Positions 1-7,415 of a stretch of DNA of 9,780 bases are shown here, one piece after another; the first letter of the stretch is position 1; every line of letters begins with the position of its first letter. Origin of the DNA: Candidatus Hydrothermota bacterium (GTDB lineage Bacteria > Hydrothermota > Hydrothermia > B15-G9); contig QNDP01000031.1 of the NCBI GenBank assembly GCA_003645975.1, positions 1 to 9,780 on the forward strand, given 5' to 3'. Below the pieces are notes generated by a model. The model did no database searches, had not been told where the DNA came from, and worked only from the letters and a program-made list of their open reading frames with translations. The translations under genes were made by a program, and so were the position numbers.

Positions 1-2374
1 AGACCACTTCAAATGTGTCTCCGGGATTAATCGTGTATGGTCCAACAGAAGCTATCAGAGACAAGTCGGTAAGGGAATCAGGTGTCGGGAAGTGCAGGCT
101 TCCACTCAAGAAACTATACTGGATGCTGTCCGAGAATCCAGGATATACATAAGTCGGGTTATCTATTATGCTCAAGTTGGCAATGTTTAACGAGGTATCA
201 GGTACCATTACGCCAAGGTAACCTGAGTAATCTGAATCGTCATAATCCATATAGACCAATCTGTGGTCTTCATCTATGCCTCCACCGTTAAGAGCGTAAT
301 TGTAAATATCCAAGTCCATATACCATCCGAAATAGAGGTCGTTCAATGGATTCGAGCCGTTGTTGGTAATGCGGTATTTGACGAACACTATATTGAAGTA
401 GCCGGCATCTCCTGGGTCATTGAAGCAATAGCCCAATATTTCACTACTAAGATTGTAATCACCGTTTTGGATTATGCCACGAAGCTGCACATCTCCATAA
501 GTCGGTTGTGTATTCTTTGGCAAAAGCTTCAGAAGCCCCACTTCCGGGACAAGAGGTGCATTCCATTCATCTCCATAAGCCACATCTGAGGGGGTGTTAC
601 TTACGGCGAACCAACCTTGATAGAGCCAGTCAGCTCCAGCAAGCTGGAATCCGCCACCAGATCCACCAGCTCCTCCAGAATGCCCCAAATATCCGTTAGC
701 TACAACTGCAAAAGTCACATCTCCAGATTGAAGGTCGTAAGTCAAGTATCTCTCTTCGGTTACAAAGAAGGAAATTGCCACTTCTTTGTCAACGTTATCA
801 CCAACAAGGTGAAGATAAGCGGTTACAGGATAGCCCACCGGAGTGCCTGGATCTATCTGCAAAACATAAGGTTCGCTATTGGTGACAGTAGCACCGCTGG
901 CAATCTCACCAAAGTAATATTCAGTATCAACAGCCGTCACAAAAGGATCATCGACATACAGGTATCCTGTAACATTGTGAGCGTCAAAGGGAGATGTATT
1001 TTCAAGAGTCACCGTAATGCGTGCCTCTTCTCCGGGATCGACAGTTCCTCCACTCGGATCAACAACTGTATAATCCACGAGATTCAACGACGGACCAATA
1101 CCAGTGCTGAAGTAGGTGACATACTCTCCATTGTAAGCAGCAATCAGGTAGATGTTTCCGTTATAAATCAGGTCAGCGCAGTGAACACCGTATTCGATTA
1201 CGTCATCAACCGTGCTGATAGGACCCATGTCATACCATTCTCCATCGATGATGGTTCCATATCCTACATCTATCTGATCGCCGAAAGGTTTAGCATAAGT
1301 AACCACAAGCACGTCCATATTCGGGTCATAAGCTATGTAAGAGAAGTCAGCCTGAGCTGCACCTGTTCCTGTGCCTACAAGCACTTGCACCTGCCAATCG
1401 CTCCAATTGCCAGGCTCACCGGAAAGAGGCGTGAAATAAAATACATCACCACTAAAGAACCCGTCTCCACTTCTCCACACAATATGAGGCCTGTTCTCAT
1501 TGTCCAACACGAAGTCATAGCCCCACCACCATCCAGCCATGCTCGGGAGAGGGAACCCTCCAGAGGCCTCAAAGAGGTCCACTTCATAATCGACCACAAT
1601 TGAGTCACCATCGAGATGAGCATCAATGAACACTGGAACTTCAGTATAATTGTCACCAACAGAGTGTTGAGCCACAAGAGCCAATCTGCCACCAGGGACA
1701 TATTTCACAAGAGGCACATCATCATAAATGCCCAAGAGCTTCTGAGAGCTCCATGTTATTCCGCCGTCATAAGAGATCCAATAGAAAATACCACCAGCAA
1801 CACTACCAAAGCCAATGTCTTGGGCAAGGACTACAAGCGTGTCGCCATAAGCCACAATCGTGGGGAGCCAAGTATTGTTGTCCAATGAGGTGTCCAAAAG
1901 GGCGGTTTCAAAAGTTCCATCAGGATAGGCAATATCAGTGGCCACTTTTATTACACTATTGGGATAACCCGGAGGCGCTTCTTGCCATGCAAACCATATA
2001 TAACCGGTGATCGGGTCGTAAGTAACAGATGGGTAATATCTCCTCATCGGATAGGTGGTAAGCTCATAAGAACCGTAAATCTCGCCGTCAATGATGTAGG
2101 TAACTCTGAGATGACCAAAAGTATAGTCGCCACCAGCATCCACAGTATCTGCCCAGATTATAGCAACATCACCGTTATAGACGGCTATATTCTTGCCACT
2201 TCCAGCGACGATACGCCAATCTGGAATTGCACCGATCAATGTCCAACCGGAAACTTTAGAAGCATCGATAGATTCAGGTCTTATGCCTCCGTCCTTGTCG
2301 ATAGATGCAGCAGGCCATGCCCAAAGGCTACCTACCACAACCAGAACTCCCAGCACAAATATAAGCTTCTTCAT
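1..2374 (-). CDS. Large secreted beta-propeller surface protein, C-terminus outside window
   Basis: The frame is open without a stop from the ATG at 2374 to the left edge: 791 codons plus one base. I read it codon by codon. A signal peptide covers residues 1-19 (KK, Leu/Val-rich core, cleavage near SLWA before WPAAS). Residues about 40-425 look like a beta-propeller of the BNR/sialidase type, with an Asp-box SYDGGITWSS (201-210) and repeated Trp-containing strands (GYIWFAWQ, RPHIVWRSGDG). I see no sialidase active-site set and do not call it an enzyme. Residues about 435-538 form an Ig-like CARDB/NEW3-type module (GGTVDPGEEARITVTLENTS). From about 550 to the edge runs a Gly/Asp-rich beta domain shared with the 708-residue protein: a Gly-rich loop (565-575), FGWYMDLDIYNYALNGGGID, and SVGPYTINPGDT just before the edge. 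By analogy, a linker and a type IX-like sorting domain should follow outside the window. Function unknown; probably a surface binding or structural protein. Confidence 0.93.
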   Translation of the reverse strand, partial: MKKLIFVLGVLVVVGSLWAWPAASIDKDGGIRPESIDASKVSGWTLIGAIPDWRIVAGSGKNIAVYNGDVAIIWADTVDAGGDYTFGHLRVTYIIDGEIYGSYELTTYPMRRYYPSVTYDPITGYIWFAWQEAPPGYPNSVIKVATDIAYPDGTFETALLDTSLDNNTWLPTIVAYGDTLVVLAQDIGFGSVAGGIFYWISYDGGITWSSQKLLGIYDDVPLVKYVPGGRLALVAQHSVGDNYTEVPVFIDAHLDGDSIVVDYEVDLFEASGGFPLPSMAGWWWGYDFVLDNENRPHIVWRSGDGFFSGDVFYFTPLSGEPGNWSDWQVQVLVGTGTGAAQADFSYIAYDPNMDVLVVTYAKPFGDQIDVGYGTIIDGEWYDMGPISTVDDVIEYGVHCADLIYNGNIYLIAAYNGEYVTYFSTGIGPSLNLVDYTVVDPSGGTVDPGEEARITVTLENTSPFDAHNVTGYLYVDDPFVTAVDTEYYFGEIASGATVTNSEPYVLQIDPGTPVGYPVTAYLHLVGDNVDKEVAISFFVTEERYLTYDLQSGDVTFAVVANGYLGHSGGAGGSGGGFQLAGADWLYQGWFAVSNTPSDVAYGDEWNAPLVPEVGLLKLLPKNTQPTYGDVQLRGIIQNGDYNLSSEILGYCFNDPGDAGYFNIVFVKYRITNNGSNPLNDLYFGWYMDLDIYNYALNGGGIDEDHRLVYMDYDDSDYSGYLGVMVPDTSLNIANLSIIDNPTYVYPGFSDSIQYSFLSGSLHFPTPDSLTDLSLIASVGPYTINPGDTFEVV

Positions 2375-2380
2375 ATTTTT

Positions 2381-2387
2381 ACCTCCT
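2381..2387 (-). promoter_or_regulatory. Shine-Dalgarno of the leftmost gene
   Basis: AGGAGGT lies in the 26-base gap between the TPR lipoprotein stop and the ATG at 2374, with a 6-base A-rich spacer. The gap is too short for a terminator plus promoter, and I see no inverted repeat in it, so the last gene belongs to the same unit. Confidence 0.85.
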
Positions 2388-2400
2388 TTTTGCTCAATTT

Positions 2401-3279
2401 TTAATCCAACCCATTCAATGCTTCCAGAATGATATTAAAGTTATCAGGGTCATAAGGACTAATAGAATCAGGAAAACTGAAAGTGGTGTCAAGTTCACTA
2501 ATTACAGAGACAGCGTTTTGGTAGTATCCTGCCCGGAAGTAAATCTGAGCCAATGTCAATTTGGTCTTATGCACATTTATTGTTGGGTAATGTTCAAAAA
2601 GTAGGGTATCTTCAGCAAAAGTTAAAGCTGCACGTCCTCCGCCCATCGCGCTTTCAAGTTCGCCGAGTCCATAATTGGCACCCATGATTCCCAAACAAAC
2701 AGCAGGCGCTATCTCTCGATTCACCTCTGCGTCGTTTATGTTTGCATATTCGTAGGTAACCGTGAACACATCACTCGAAGCTTCGGATGCCGGAACTACA
2801 ACAGAGGAATCGGTTATCCACAATACGCTGACCGAAGTAACCCCGCTTTTAACCTCTTGAACATCCACCAGAGGCCTATTTTTCACAGGAATCTCATAGA
2901 CATCAAGACCGTAAGAGGTAGTGTATTGGGTGCCAGTGTCTTCTTCGTTTGTAATGGGAACTATCATAGGCTTATAAAGTATTGTATCGGCAGTCATTGC
3001 CAAACTGAAATAAGGGAGGGCATCTTCATATTCACCAAGCTGAATAAGACTCCATCCCAATCCAATATAAGCTTCTGGATTGTTTACGGTGAAGAAGAAA
3101 ACAGAATCAAAAGCAGCCTTAGCAGCCGCAAAATCGCCTCTATCATAGGAATTCCATCCATTCTCTATAAGAGTGCTGACATCTATCACAGGTGTAGGCT
3201 CATCCATTTTGACACCACACCCGCTTAAAAATATGACCATTGCTAAAATCGCCAAGATGGCAATTCTCCCTGTTCTCAT
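2401..3279 (-). CDS. TPR-repeat lipoprotein
   Basis: This protein has 292 residues from the ATG at 3279. The N-terminus RTGR, hydrophobic core and lipobox LSGC form a lipoprotein signal peptide, with Cys21 as the lipidated residue. The next residues, GVKMDEP, lack an Asp at +2, so by the E. coli rule it would go to the outer membrane; whether that rule holds here is unknown. Two TPR-like helical hairpins follow: about 35-64 (NGWNSYDRGDFAAAKAAF) and 68-98 (AYIGLGWSLIQLGEYEDALP). A stretch of about 85 residues rich in beta-strand formers then interrupts the solenoid (SVSVLW, VFTVTYEY). Helical TPR-like segments resume at about 188-222 and 235-264 (LAQIYFRAGYYQNAVSVISE). TPR lipoproteins scaffold outer-membrane assemblies. 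Its position in the operon suggests it serves the receptor or the secreted proteins, but no partner is provable. It is too short for a SusD protein and lacks a recognisable SusD signature. The stop is TAA. Confidence 0.87.
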   Translation of the reverse strand: MRTGRIAILAILAMVIFLSGCGVKMDEPTPVIDVSTLIENGWNSYDRGDFAAAKAAFDSVFFFTVNNPEAYIGLGWSLIQLGEYEDALPYFSLAMTADTILYKPMIVPITNEEDTGTQYTTSYGLDVYEIPVKNRPLVDVQEVKSGVTSVSVLWITDSSVVVPASEASSDVFTVTYEYANINDAEVNREIAPAVCLGIMGANYGLGELESAMGGGRAALTFAEDTLLFEHYPTINVHKTKLTLAQIYFRAGYYQNAVSVISELDTTFSFPDSISPYDPDNFNIILEALNGLD

Positions 3280-3287
3280 TTTCAGCA

Positions 3288-3296
3288 ACCTCCTCA
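3288..3296 (-). promoter_or_regulatory. Shine-Dalgarno overlapping the upstream TGA stop
   Basis: The minus strand reads TGAGGAGGT: the TGA stop of the 1030-residue gene shares its last A with AGGAGGT. The spacer to the ATG at 3279 is 8 bases. A GTG at 3297 overlaps the same stop, but it would leave this site inside the coding region and lacks its own ribosome binding site, so 3279 is the start. Confidence 0.8.
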
Positions 3297-6200
3297 CTTA
3301 ATCACCACAATTTTATAAGTTTTATGTATGTTTTCTCCTTCAAGCGTCAGGAAGTAAATGCCAGATGAGACCTTTGCACCATATTCATCTTCGAGATTCC
3401 ACCGGATTTCGCCTCTCAGGCTATTAGGTTTACCTTCAAACACATTTTTAACCATTCTGCCGGTGTAATCATAGACCGCAACTTTGATGTCGGTAAGAGA
3501 AGGAAGAGTGTAAGAGAGGCTAAGGTGATCAGTCGCATGTAGCACGGTCTTATTTATTGTAAATTCAGGAGTAACACTCACAGCAGGCTGTCCCTTCCGA
3601 ACTTGGAACACACCGAATCTATCCGAAGAAGCAATCAAAACATTCTCAGAAGGATCATAGGTTGTCGGGAGAGGCGTCCATGTTCCATTTGACCAACGGA
3701 ATATAGCTAAACCTGCACCATTAGAAGCGCTACCAAGTTTAATCCGAATTTCAACGGGCTTGACTAAAGTAATGTATGGAGAACCAACGCTGTAAAGGTT
3801 GGATGCTCCAGAGGACGAGGCCGAAATGAAGTCTCCATCGCTTTGTAATGTTGAGAATGCAAGCGGAACAGAGCCTGTAACAGCACCTTCAGGGATCACC
3901 ACAGTGCAATTGCCGTTGTCCAAAACTATAACAGCACCTTCCTCTCCTATCCGCCTGACATGCACAGTAACATCATGTCCGACAGTCTCATTCCCGCTCA
4001 GATCTTGATAAAGGACTTTCAAAGTAAAGGACTTTTCGGTTCCACCAGGCACATCAAGCGTTATGTTTGTCATATAGATGTAAGACTCATTGTTGGCATA
4101 GAGATCCATATAGTAAGTTTCAGTATCGCCATCACTTTCGACTATAAGTGTGGGCATTGAAATGACAACATCGGAATACACGGGTTCACCCTCTATCAAG
4201 AAATACACATCCAAAACATGGGGGAGGAGAGGATTCTGCAAAGCATAAAGAGCTTCACCTTCTGGAGCCGTTGTATCACTGGAAATGTAGAAGGACGCTA
4301 TACTTAAAGCATGGAAGACAACTGCAACCGCATATTCTTCACCGGGTTGAACGACTGTCCGGAATCTATTCTTAGCATCCAGACTTTCACTTTGAACCAC
4401 AACGCTGCTTTCCGTGCTGCGAATGCCCCACAAGTGGAATGGCGCGTTGTCCACTCCATTGAACACAAAAGGAACGCCCACCGTATCGTCATTAGTAGTG
4501 CGAACAATCACAAGGCCATAAGGCAAAATGGAATAATCATGACCCTCGGGAACAAAGACCGAAGGAACCACCTGAATATCGATGTTTCTGTAGCCATACT
4601 TTCCGCCATAAAAATTAGTATCTGGATTATCGAGATAGGAAGCAATAAACCAATCGTCGATAACATCGTCCACCTCAAGTCCATGACCGAAGATGCGGAT
4701 TTGAACTTCCAACGAAGTCAATCCATTAGCAGGGTCGGAGAAGAGTGCCCGCACAAAGTCAGAGCCAAAGCGCTCATACATGTATTCATACCACAAGAAA
4801 ACCCTTTCGATATCTCCATCTGCCACCACTGGCGTAGGTCTCCAATCAAGAGGATAGTGGAATAGGTATTGGTTCGGATTCGCCACAAACTCACAGGTAT
4901 CATCAAGACCATTCTCATAATCCAACCCTGTGGCCAAATAAGCCCCTAACGCTGCCAACCCAGCGGTGTGCCAGATATAATCATCGTTATCGAGCGACCA
5001 AGCGACATATTTTGCATAAAAATATGCAATCCTTTTCTTAATAGTAGATACGTCAGAAAAATCTATCTTGTCTAGATTCAGGACTATAATTTCTTTCACA
5101 TTTGATCCCTCAGCGGCAGAATCTTCATCCGTCGGATCAAAATAACCGTAAATCTCTGACACACTGACATCTCCGGATTTCTCCAGTGGAGTTATGTATA
5201 TGTAAATCTTCGGATCGCCATCGACATCGTAAAGGTCTTCTTGCGAGATACCAAGGAAAGAGAGCAGAGAGTCGTCAAATCTGGGTTCACTCTCCACTGC
5301 CTCTATAACCGCAGCTAAATCTCTATCAGATAGAAGGTTGCCCATACCGCTGCTGACATTTAACCATCCCTCATCTGTCAGCATTTCTACGCCCTGAGTA
5401 ACGCCGACAAAGTAAGTGCCAAGAGAATAGGAAGCTGTGATACTGTAGGTTTTACCGACATCCTCTTGAGGCTCCCATGTGTTTCCTCCGTCATTCGTAA
5501 GAAGACAAAGTGTATCTTTTATCACACCGTAATTAACATCATCCAGAAAAGCCACATCTATACAATTGCCATCCAAAAGCAACGTCACTGTGCCATTTTC
5601 GTAAAGGAAAAGCCCATCACTTGATGCTATAAGAACTTTGTCGCCATAGGATTCTATGTCGTAAATCCTACCTGTAACATCCGCAAGATCGTTCCATTGG
5701 GAACCATCCCAGTATTTAACCCCATTTGGAAGTCCTGCGAATACAGTTCCGTCCAAATAAGCTATAGAAATAACAGAATCGGAGAGGTCTCCGAGCTGAG
5801 TAAATCTCCAACGAGGCACGCTGATCGAGGCTTCTGCTTGAACCACTCCGTTTTCTGTCCCAAGATAGAGAGTAACCGAATCGATGAAATCGCCTGTTTT
5901 TGTGTAGGCTAAATCAAATACCTGACCCATCCCCACATTTGAGACTTCTCTGGGAGAACCACTAAGTCCAAGGACGAAATAAACAGCGTCATAACTACCA
6001 TAGAACAAAATAAGGTTCCATCTGCCTCTTCTTGTCTGCAAGGAGTCCACAGCCGGATATCTTGACGGAGACGGAATTTCAAAGCCCATAGAAGACCAAC
6101 TCTCACCGCCATCTAATGTATAGTAATTTGTGCCTTCCAGAGATGAAGCTATGATGAGGTCTCTGTAGGTGTAAAGCGAAACTATTGGGAGTTCCTCATA

Positions 6201-6386
6201 TTTTGAGAGGATATAGGCATTATCCGTAACGGCTCTCACCTGAGCCAACTCAGGGTGGCGACCGAGAATAAGTTTAAATTCGTTGACCCATACGGTCATC
6301 GTATCGCCAACTGTGGGGAGGCCTCCTCCACCTCCCCCACCTCCTCCGTTAATTAAAATGAGGGAAAGTATAATCGTCATCATCAC
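3294..6386 (-). CDS. Large secreted protein: propeller, degenerate M30-like metalloprotease core, Ig/ZU5-like domains, type IX-like sorting domain
   Basis: This is a protein of 1030 residues. The N-terminus has a short hydrophobic stretch (TIILSLILI, 4-12) without Lys or Arg, then nine Gly (14-22). Residues about 60-350 look like a beta-propeller, with Asp-box-like motifs LDGGESW (91-97) and NDGGNTW (298-304) and Reg_prop-like turns (NGVKYWDGSQW, SSDGLFLYENG). Residues about 355-590 resemble an M30 (hyicolysin)-like metalloprotease: DPKIYIYITP (391-400), YGYFDPTDED (413-422), a helix pair at 451-486, then FLWYEYMYERFGSDFVRALF (530-549) and DDWFIASYLDNPDTN (577-591). Where HExxH is expected it has YFYAK (455-459), and where the third ligand Glu is expected, Ala475, so it is probably inactive. 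A beta-rich part (600-700), an Ig-like region (about 705-812) and a ZU5-like domain (about 815-930, with VVIPEGAVTG) follow. The end (about 940-1030) is a FlgD-Ig/type IX-like sorting domain with VYDYTGRMV, KVSSGIYFLTL and final KIVVIK. It is likely exported to the surface via the type IX-like route. The gene starts 17 bases after the PorV-like gene. Confidence 0.85.
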   Translation of the reverse strand: MMMTIILSLILINGGGGGGGGGLPTVGDTMTVWVNEFKLILGRHPELAQVRAVTDNAYILSKYEELPIVSLYTYRDLIIASSLEGTNYYTLDGGESWSSMGFEIPSPSRYPAVDSLQTRRGRWNLILFYGSYDAVYFVLGLSGSPREVSNVGMGQVFDLAYTKTGDFIDSVTLYLGTENGVVQAEASISVPRWRFTQLGDLSDSVISIAYLDGTVFAGLPNGVKYWDGSQWNDLADVTGRIYDIESYGDKVLIASSDGLFLYENGTVTLLLDGNCIDVAFLDDVNYGVIKDTLCLLTNDGGNTWEPQEDVGKTYSITASYSLGTYFVGVTQGVEMLTDEGWLNVSSGMGNLLSDRDLAAVIEAVESEPRFDDSLLSFLGISQEDLYDVDGDPKIYIYITPLEKSGDVSVSEIYGYFDPTDEDSAAEGSNVKEIIVLNLDKIDFSDVSTIKKRIAYFYAKYVAWSLDNDDYIWHTAGLAALGAYLATGLDYENGLDDTCEFVANPNQYLFHYPLDWRPTPVVADGDIERVFLWYEYMYERFGSDFVRALFSDPANGLTSLEVQIRIFGHGLEVDDVIDDWFIASYLDNPDTNFYGGKYGYRNIDIQVVPSVFVPEGHDYSILPYGLVIVRTTNDDTVGVPFVFNGVDNAPFHLWGIRSTESSVVVQSESLDAKNRFRTVVQPGEEYAVAVVFHALSIASFYISSDTTAPEGEALYALQNPLLPHVLDVYFLIEGEPVYSDVVISMPTLIVESDGDTETYYMDLYANNESYIYMTNITLDVPGGTEKSFTLKVLYQDLSGNETVGHDVTVHVRRIGEEGAVIVLDNGNCTVVIPEGAVTGSVPLAFSTLQSDGDFISASSSGASNLYSVGSPYITLVKPVEIRIKLGSASNGAGLAIFRWSNGTWTPLPTTYDPSENVLIASSDRFGVFQVRKGQPAVSVTPEFTINKTVLHATDHLSLSYTLPSLTDIKVAVYDYTGRMVKNVFEGKPNSLRGEIRWNLEDEYGAKVSSGIYFLTLEGENIHKTYKIVVIK
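6321..6347 (-). repeat. In-frame poly-glycine GGN tract (nine Gly codons)
   Basis: Nine consecutive Gly codons (mostly GGA, with GGT, GGG and one GGC) encode residues 14-22 of the 1030-residue protein, directly after its hydrophobic N-terminus. The coding strand is an almost pure G/A/T purine-rich run with eight or more GG doublets. This could form a two-tetrad G-quadruplex in the mRNA, and it contains several internal GGAGG motifs that mimic ribosome binding sites. Changes in repeat number would keep the frame. Confidence 0.85.
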
Positions 6387-6393
6387 CTCTTAG

Positions 6394-6400
6394 CCTCCTT
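6394..6400 (-). promoter_or_regulatory. Shine-Dalgarno before a triple start GTG-ATG-ATG
   Basis: The minus strand carries AAGGAGG, then CTAAGAG, then GTG ATG ATG. Spacing from the GG end is 7 bases to the GTG (6386), 10 to the first ATG (6383) and 13 to the second (6380). An in-frame TAA lies just two codons before the GTG, so no earlier start exists. The GTG has the best spacing and the ATG at 6383 is nearly as good; I keep 6386. Confidence 0.7.
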
Positions 6401-6403
6401 TTT

Positions 6404-7402
6404 TCAAAATGAGTAAATAATGCCGACTCGATGAACATCAGGCAAATAAGTCATATCGCTAAAAGAGTAGTCCAGTTGAAATCCGCGAAACTTTATGCCC
6501 ACACCAGCACCAAATCCGCACACATAAGTATCTTTATCAGCCAACTTGTAGCCCAATCGGACGAAAATCATGTCCTTCAGGTTCAGCTCTCCTCCTAATG
6601 CAATGGTTTCAGTATTATCAGTGGGGTGTGCTGCCTCTATCGCCACTGTCAACTTTGCATCCGGCCTCTCTACAACTTCCATAGCAGCACCGACTTTAAA
6701 GACCATCGGAAGAGGATAACTTTCGAATTCCCTCTCCTCTTTTTGCATCTGAGAACCTTGCATCGATTCCAGAATGTATGTTCCCACCGGTTTCATATCT
6801 GCACCCAAGTGCTGCAATGCCATAGCTATCCTCAATGTCCGAAAGCCCGTCCAGAAGTAAGTCCCTGCATCTATCGCAAATGAGGCACAATGGGAATAGG
6901 AGCCATAGCCCTCGTAGATGCCTTTAACGACCGCACCTGCTGCAAACTTATCGGTGAAATATCGAGAAAATCCAAATCCAATTTGGGTTGCAAAATAGGA
7001 GAATTCCTTACCAGTTAATTCTGATTGTCCAAGTGTGGTGTCTGTAAGAACAACTGCCTCTTGCATTCCACCCACTGAGATTCCGCTCACCATCACTGCC
7101 AGTTTTCCGTATAGCCCCATGTCTTTAACATAACTAAAAGATGGAACTGCAATATCACCGATCCAATTTGTGTATCCGATATATGCAGCATCTCCCTTAA
7201 CATTTGCGATGCCAGCAGGGTTCCAGAAGATCGTAGAAGGATCGTTTGCAATGGCCACATATGCCTCTCCCATTCCCATAGCATGGGCACTAACACCTAT
7301 GTTCAAGAATTTTGCCCCTGCATTTCCAACCTTGGAGAATTCTTCTGCTCCAAGGCTAAAAGTGGAAATCAAAACTATTAGAAGAAATTTTGAGAATCTC
7401 AT
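6404..7402 (-). CDS. PorV/PorQ-family outer-membrane barrel protein
   Basis: This 332-residue protein fits the family length. The signal peptide covers residues 1-19 (RFSK start, hydrophobic core, cleavage after SLGA). The family signature follows: GAKFLNIGVSAHAMGMGEAY (29-48), then VAIANDPSTIFWNPAGIANV (49-68), equivalent to the common 'G.rAMGMGgAfvA.anD.saiyWNPAGla' pattern. The rest alternates short amphipathic strands, with a closing strand HRVGIIYSF that ends in Phe as expected for an outer-membrane barrel. PorV (LptO) in type IX secretion collects cargo with C-terminal sorting domains at the outer membrane; PorQ acts in a related way. This gene lies exactly between two genes whose products carry such domains, which fits a dedicated cargo partner, but that role is inferred. 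Many FCB-type genomes carry numerous paralogues of this family, so I do not give it the symbol porV. A FadL-like transporter is the main alternative for the fold. Confidence 0.88.
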   Translation of the reverse strand: MRFSKFLLIVLISTFSLGAEEFSKVGNAGAKFLNIGVSAHAMGMGEAYVAIANDPSTIFWNPAGIANVKGDAAYIGYTNWIGDIAVPSFSYVKDMGLYGKLAVMVSGISVGGMQEAVVLTDTTLGQSELTGKEFSYFATQIGFGFSRYFTDKFAAGAVVKGIYEGYGSYSHCASFAIDAGTYFWTGFRTLRIAMALQHLGADMKPVGTYILESMQGSQMQKEEREFESYPLPMVFKVGAAMEVVERPDAKLTVAIEAAHPTDNTETIALGGELNLKDMIFVRLGYKLADKDTYVCGFGAGVGIKFRGFQLDYSFSDMTYLPDVHRVGIIYSF

Positions 7403-7407
7403 TTTCG

Positions 7408-7415
7408 ACCTCCTA
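7408..7415 (-). promoter_or_regulatory. Shine-Dalgarno overlapping the upstream stop codon
   Basis: The minus strand reads TAGGAGGT: the TAG stop of the 708-residue gene runs into AGGAGGT, followed by a 5-base spacer and the ATG at 7402. It is the same arrangement as at 9548-9555. It implies close coupling of the two genes and fixes the start of the PorV-like gene. Confidence 0.85.

Noticed and set aside
617..1603. A 328-codon open frame on the plus strand.
   Set aside because: It is antisense to the leftmost gene, whose frame is open for its whole length with signal peptide, ribosome site and recognisable domains. The plus-strand product resembles no family and has no ribosome site.
1..2374. 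A sialidase assignment for the leftmost protein, based on its Asp-box.
   Set aside because: One Asp-box and propeller-like strands are shared by many non-enzymatic repeat proteins; the Arg triad and nucleophile of sialidases could not be recognised.
2375..2400. A possible terminator or promoter in the longest gap of the window.
   Set aside because: Only 26 bases, with no inverted repeat and no -35/-10 pair; a T-rich run here on the plus strand is just the A-rich ribosome site region of the next gene.
3280..3297. An upstream GTG start for the TPR lipoprotein, overlapping the previous stop.
   Set aside because: The strong AGGAGGT would then lie inside the coding region and the GTG would lack its own site. 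The ATG at 3279 gives correct spacing and a standard lipoprotein signal.
6317..6326. A perfect 10-base palindrome GGAGGCCTCC at the end of the Gly tract.
   Set aside because: It has no loop and lies inside coding sequence; it follows from Gly codons meeting a Leu-Pro codon pair, so no regulatory role is claimed.
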